Shown in pieces: positions 60,998-64,000 of a stretch of DNA of 64,000 bases. The position numbers were made by a program, and so were the translations under genes. Under the pieces are notes generated by a model. That model made no database searches. It was given only the letters and a program-made list of their open reading frames with translations, and had not been told where the DNA came from. Each line of letters begins with the position of its first letter. Within the stretch, counting starts at the first letter, position 1. The stretch covers positions 62,001 to 126,000 of the forward strand of contig NZ_JAFFJV010000005.1 of NCBI RefSeq assembly GCF_016924645.1. The letters are read 5' to 3'. This DNA is from Rufibacter psychrotolerans. GTDB taxonomy: Bacteria; Bacteroidota; Bacteroidia; Cytophagales; Hymenobacteraceae.

Positions 60998-62603
60998 CCG
61001 TTTTTACCTCCCCATGCTGGCGTTTCTGAGCGCCTTTCTGTTGTGGCTGGGTTGGCCAGTGAAACCGCTGGCGTTTGTTTTGTTTGTGGGCTGGGTGCCG
61101 TTCCTGTTCCTGGAACGGGCTATTTCGGCCAAAACGGCCCCAAAACGCGGGCGCACCTTTTTCAAATACGCCTATCTCACGCTGTTCCTCTGGAATGTCT
61201 TTACTACCTATTGGGTGAGTTATTCCACGCTGGGCGGCGGCATTGCGGCCGTGGTGTTCAATGCCCTGTTCATGAGTGTGCCCATGATGGCCTTCTTCTG
61301 GACCAAACGGGCCGTCGGAAACACCTTGGGCTATCTCAGTCTGCCGGTCTACTGGATCGCGTTTGAGCAGTTCCACCTCAACTGGGACCTGAGTTGGCCC
61401 TGGCTCACGCTGGGGAACGGCTTTGCCGCGCTGCCCAGCTGGGTGCAGTGGTACGAGTACACCGGTTTCCTAGGCGGCTCGCTCTGGGTGTGGCTGGTGA
61501 ACCTGCTGGTGTTTTTCGCCCTGGTTTCCCAAAAAAAGAGCTTAACGAAGTGGGTCGCGCCGGTGTTGGCCGTGGTGGTGCCCTTGGTGCTTTCTTTCTT
61601 TATCGGGAGCCGGTACCAGGAGAAGGGCGATCTGGCCGAGGTGGTAGTGGTGCAGCCCAACGTGGACCCGTACCGCGAGAAATTTGAGGGCGGCGAAGGC
61701 TACATTCCGTTTGAGCAGCAGCTGGCGCGCCTCATTACTCTGTCTGAGCAGCAGATCACGCCCAACACCAAGTTTGTACTCTGGCCCGAGACCTCCATCA
61801 GCAACGGCATTAACTGGGAAGAGAACTTTGCTATGAGTCCGGTGAGTTACACCCTGCGCGACTTTCTGAGCCGGCACCCCGGCGTGGAACTGGTGGCGGG
61901 CATTACCTCGGGCAAGGTGTACCAAGATTCTACCCAGAAGAGCGGCACGGCCCGTTTCCACCCCGAGGTGGGCTACTATGACGTGTTCAACGCCGGGCTC
62001 CACTTCAAACCCACCGGGCAGCATGAGTTCTACCATAAGTCAAAGCTGGTGCCTGGGGTGGAGAAAACCCCTTACCCGGCGGTGTTCAAGTTCCTGAAAG
62101 CGTTTGCCATTGACCTGGGCGGCATTGCTGGCAACATGGGCGTGCAGGAGACCCGGTCGGTCTTCGGGCATAGCCAGAACCCGCAGCTGTCGGGGGCGCC
62201 AGTGGTGTGCTATGAGTCTATTTATGGCGAGTACGTGAGCGAGTACATCCGCAACGGAGCCAACGCCATCTTCATCATCACCAATGATGCCTGGTGGAGC
62301 GATTCGCCGGGGCACAAGCAGCACCTGCAGTACGCCTCGTTGCGGGCCATTGAAACCAGACGGGCGGTGGCCCGTTCAGCCAATACGGGTATCTCGGCGT
62401 TTATAGACCAGAAAGGCGAAATCGTGCAGAGATCAGGCTGGTGGGTGCCGGCGGCCTTGCGGGGGCAGATCAGGTTTAACCAGGAGCAAACGTTCTACAC
62501 CCGCCACGGCGAGTTTATTGGCCATGGTACCCAATGGCTGGCTTTGGGGCTGGTGGTGCTGGCCGTGGTGCTTGCGTTTACCCGCCGTTCGGCCAAAGTT
62601 TAA
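60969..62603 (+). CDS. lnt: apolipoprotein N-acyltransferase
   Basis: This protein of up to 544 residues has about seven membrane helices and a nitrilase domain. It puts the third acyl chain on lipoproteins. Catalytic residues are the Glu in LWPETSIS (about residue 275), the Lys in FYHKSKLVPGVEK (about 357), and the Cys in VVCYESIYGEY (about 417). The start is uncertain. The frame opens with TTG codons at 60969 or 60978, overlapping rsmI, or with ATG at 61014, which would trim the basic N-terminus. A palindromic-element half (61131-61147) is inside the coding sequence. Confidence 0.92.
   Translation: MSLLFKEANNRFYLPMLAFLSAFLLWLGWPVKPLAFVLFVGWVPFLFLERAISAKTAPKRGRTFFKYAYLTLFLWNVFTTYWVSYSTLGGGIAAVVFNALFMSVPMMAFFWTKRAVGNTLGYLSLPVYWIAFEQFHLNWDLSWPWLTLGNGFAALPSWVQWYEYTGFLGGSLWVWLVNLLVFFALVSQKKSLTKWVAPVLAVVVPLVLSFFIGSRYQEKGDLAEVVVVQPNVDPYREKFEGGEGYIPFEQQLARLITLSEQQITPNTKFVLWPETSISNGINWEENFAMSPVSYTLRDFLSRHPGVELVAGITSGKVYQDSTQKSGTARFHPEVGYYDVFNAGLHFKPTGQHEFYHKSKLVPGVEKTPYPAVFKFLKAFAIDLGGIAGNMGVQETRSVFGHSQNPQLSGAPVVCYESIYGEYVSEYIRNGANAIFIITNDAWWSDSPGHKQHLQYASLRAIETRRAVARSANTGISAFIDQKGEIVQRSGWWVPAALRGQIRFNQEQTFYTRHGEFIGHGTQWLALGLVVLAVVLAFTRRSAKV
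61131..61147. repeat. half palindromic element inside lnt
   Basis: AAAACGGCCCCAAAACG here is identical to the right half of the copy at 60139-60175. It encodes KTAPK in the loop after the second membrane segment of Lnt and keeps the frame open. Confidence 0.55.
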
Positions 62604-62645
62604 TCTAACACGCATTCCGCTCCGGCGGATATACCAACTAACACT

Positions 62646-63446
62646 ATGACAGACATAGCAGCCCTCCGCGACCAGGTGGTAGCGCTCACCAAAGAAGTAG
62701 GCCAGTTTATTCTGCAGGAGTTCACCAATTTTGACAGGTCCAGGCTGGAGCTCAAAGGCCTGAACAACCTGGTGTCTTACGTAGACAAAGAGGCCGAGGA
62801 GCGCCTGGTGGCCGGCCTGGAGAAGTTCCTGCCAGAGGCGGGCTTTATTACCGAGGAGGAGACCAAGTCTGAGCTGTCTGAGGAATTCAACTGGATCATT
62901 GACCCGCTGGACGGCACCACCAACTTCATCCACGGTTTGCCGGTGTTCTCGGTGAGCATTGCCCTGCAGCAGCGTGACGAGCTAGTCCTGGGCGTGGTCT
63001 ATGACATTACCCGTGATGAGTGCTACCACGCCGTGAAAGGCGGCGGCGCCTACTGCAATGACCAGAAAATCTCGGTGTCTGGGGCGCCTACCCTGGGCGA
63101 TTCGCTCATTGCCACCGGTTTCCCATACTACAGCTTTGACCTGATGCAGAAATACTTGCAGGTGATGGGTGCCTTTATGGAAAGCTGCCACGGCGTGCGC
63201 CGCCTGGGTTCTGCCGCTTTGGACCTGGCGTACGTGGCGGCCGGTAAGTTTGAGGGCTACTTTGAGTTCAACATCAACTCATATGACGTGGCGGGCGGCG
63301 CCATTCTGGTGCAGGAAGCCGGCGGCCAGGTCACCGATTTCAGGGGTGGCAAGAACTACGTGTTTGGGCGGGAAATCTGCGTGAGCAACAACCCCACCGT
63401 GCAGCAGGAAATGCTCAAACTCATTGAACCGTTCTGGAAGGAGTAG
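62646..63446 (+). CDS. inositol monophosphatase family protein
   Basis: This is a 266-residue Li-sensitive-type phosphatase. Metal sites are EEETKSE (about residue 77), WIIDPLDGTTNFIHG (about 88-102) and the C-terminal YDVAGGAILVQEAGG (about residue 221), with the W replaced by Y in the last motif. It hydrolyses inositol phosphate or related sugar phosphates. SuhB-type RNA roles are known in E. coli. It follows lnt by 42 bp in the same operon. Confidence 0.93.
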   Translation: MTDIAALRDQVVALTKEVGQFILQEFTNFDRSRLELKGLNNLVSYVDKEAEERLVAGLEKFLPEAGFITEEETKSELSEEFNWIIDPLDGTTNFIHGLPVFSVSIALQQRDELVLGVVYDITRDECYHAVKGGGAYCNDQKISVSGAPTLGDSLIATGFPYYSFDLMQKYLQVMGAFMESCHGVRRLGSAALDLAYVAAGKFEGYFEFNINSYDVAGGAILVQEAGGQVTDFRGGKNYVFGREICVSNNPTVQQEMLKLIEPFWKE

Positions 63447-63452
63447 GCCCCT

Positions 63453-63493
63453 CCCGTTTAGGGCGTGTTTTCTCCAATCTGGTCTTAAAGCAG
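63453..63493. repeat. palindromic 3'-end element, decayed
   Basis: CCGTTTAGGGCG and CTGGTCT-TAAAGCAG are recognisable arms, starting 6 bp after the inositol phosphatase stop and running into the terminator stem. Confidence 0.5.
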
Positions 63494-63550
63494 CTCTCCC
63501 AATGCTGTGCCTCTTGAAAGAGACATAGCATTGGGAGAGCTGCTTTTTTT
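63487..63550. terminator. very strong bidirectional terminator
   Basis: A perfect 20-bp stem (AAAGCAGCTCTCCCAATGCT and its complement) is topped by a second inner helix (CTCTT with AAGAG) and followed by a T run. It lies 40 bp after the stop and faces the convergent zinc-ribbon gene. Confidence 0.92.
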
Positions 63551-63585
63551 AGCGTGGGGAAAAGTTATTGGGCCGCTACCGCGCC

Positions 63586-63849
63586 TTAGTCAAACAAATC
63601 GCTCAAGAAAGACCGCTTCTTCTGGTGCGGGTGTTTCTTGTGATAATCATTGCCGTACTCGCCGTAGCCGTACCGCTTGTAGTCAGATTCATAGTTCTCT
63701 TTCTTGGAGTAGTGGTCGGCGGAGCGCTCAATGATCTTCTCCAGTTCGCCCCGGTCAAGCCAGATGCCCCGGCAGTTGGGGCAGTAATCAATTTCAATTC
63801 CTTTCTTATCGCTCATCAGGAGCGTTTCATTGCAGGAGGGACATTTCAT
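63586..63849 (-). CDS. TFIIB-type zinc-ribbon protein
   Basis: This is an 87-residue protein. The zf-TFIIB zinc ribbon covers residues 1-45, with MKCPSCNETLL and IDYCPNCRGIWLDRGEL supplying two CxxC pairs and the conserved WLDRGELEKI. The tail is Tyr-, Gly- and Lys-rich (SDYKRYGYGEYGNDYHKK) and probably unfolded. Such small proteins are widespread but functionally uncharacterised. Confidence 0.88.
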   Translation of the reverse strand: MKCPSCNETLLMSDKKGIEIDYCPNCRGIWLDRGELEKIIERSADHYSKKENYESDYKRYGYGEYGNDYHKKHPHQKKRSFLSDLFD

Positions 63850-64000
63850 AGGAATGGTAGGTTAAAGGTTGCTAAGAAGATGGGATACGTGCGCTACGCC
63901 ATGAGCGGAGTGTCTTCTCTAAAACGCGGCCTCCGGCAGATTAGTGTATGGTTAGCCGTTAAACCGCAGCCCACTGGCGCGGCTTCTGCCTGCCCCGCAG
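63850..64000. other. window end without a recognisable gene
   Basis: No coding sequence, RNA gene or terminator can be supported in these 151 bases. Confidence 0.5.

Noticed and set aside
1..64000. tRNA, rRNA, CRISPR array, insertion sequence or prophage
   Set aside because: Reading both strands, I saw no tRNA T-loop pattern, no regularly spaced direct repeats of CRISPR size, and no transposase, integrase or phage protein.

Overview
The window looks like chromosomal DNA from a GC-rich member of the Bacteroidota. The family Hymenobacteraceae fits best (Rufibacter, Nibribacter or Pontibacter type), although no rRNA gene is present to fix the genus. The evidence is two SusC/SusD pairs, type IX secretion and gliding proteins (GldJ, PorP/SprF and a cargo protein with a type A sorting tail), a carotenoid desaturase, many short lipoproteins, -7 promoter boxes of the form TAnnTTTG, and almost no Shine-Dalgarno sequences. 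I saw no tRNA, rRNA, CRISPR array, transposase or phage gene.

Layout. 1-4.1 kb: a DUF4175 membrane protein cut by the window edge, exonuclease III with a coupled small gene, an AhpD-like protein and ComF. 4.2-11.6 kb: GldJ and PorP/SprF, a large AsmA-like protein, a DUF4382 lipoprotein, DinB and diacylglycerol kinase. 11.7-28.8 kb: a NagX/HGSNAT-like membrane acetyltransferase, two SusC/SusD pairs, an amidase_2 lipoprotein, fumarase, a DigH-like GHL10 hydrolase and a VanX-like D,D-dipeptidase. I read this stretch, apart from fumarase, as a possible peptidoglycan-scavenging locus. 29-40.4 kb: an M16 protease, a thioredoxin pair, a TetR regulator, a GT39-like membrane protein, a CrtD/CrtI-type desaturase and two tandem paralogous envelope proteins. 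40.5-43.2 kb: an AT-richer accessory patch with a previously unmarked broken gene and three unknown envelope genes, all on the minus strand. 43.3-49.8 kb: a SNF2-type helicase and a run of FtsX-like permease, GNAT, methyltransferase and RbfA genes. 49.9-54.6 kb: a polytopic membrane protein, RpiB, TatC and GlyA. 54.8-57.9 kb: a four-TIG type IX cargo protein and a phosphoesterase. 58.2-59.7 kb: two small hydrophilic proteins and an SDR enzyme that look like a stress group. 59.9-63.8 kb: PCD/PhhB, the RsmI-Lnt-inositol phosphatase operon and a zinc-ribbon protein.

The most striking pattern that gene annotation does not explain is a family of roughly 38-bp palindromes. Outer arms are GTTTTAGG and CCTAAAAC and inner arms are GTTTTC and GAAAAC. 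There are about 24 recognisable copies, nearly all just beyond stop codons on either strand, and one half copy lies inside the lnt reading frame. A second pattern is a family of 7-bp tandem repeats at two sites. One array of fifteen units abuts the likely promoter of rsmI.
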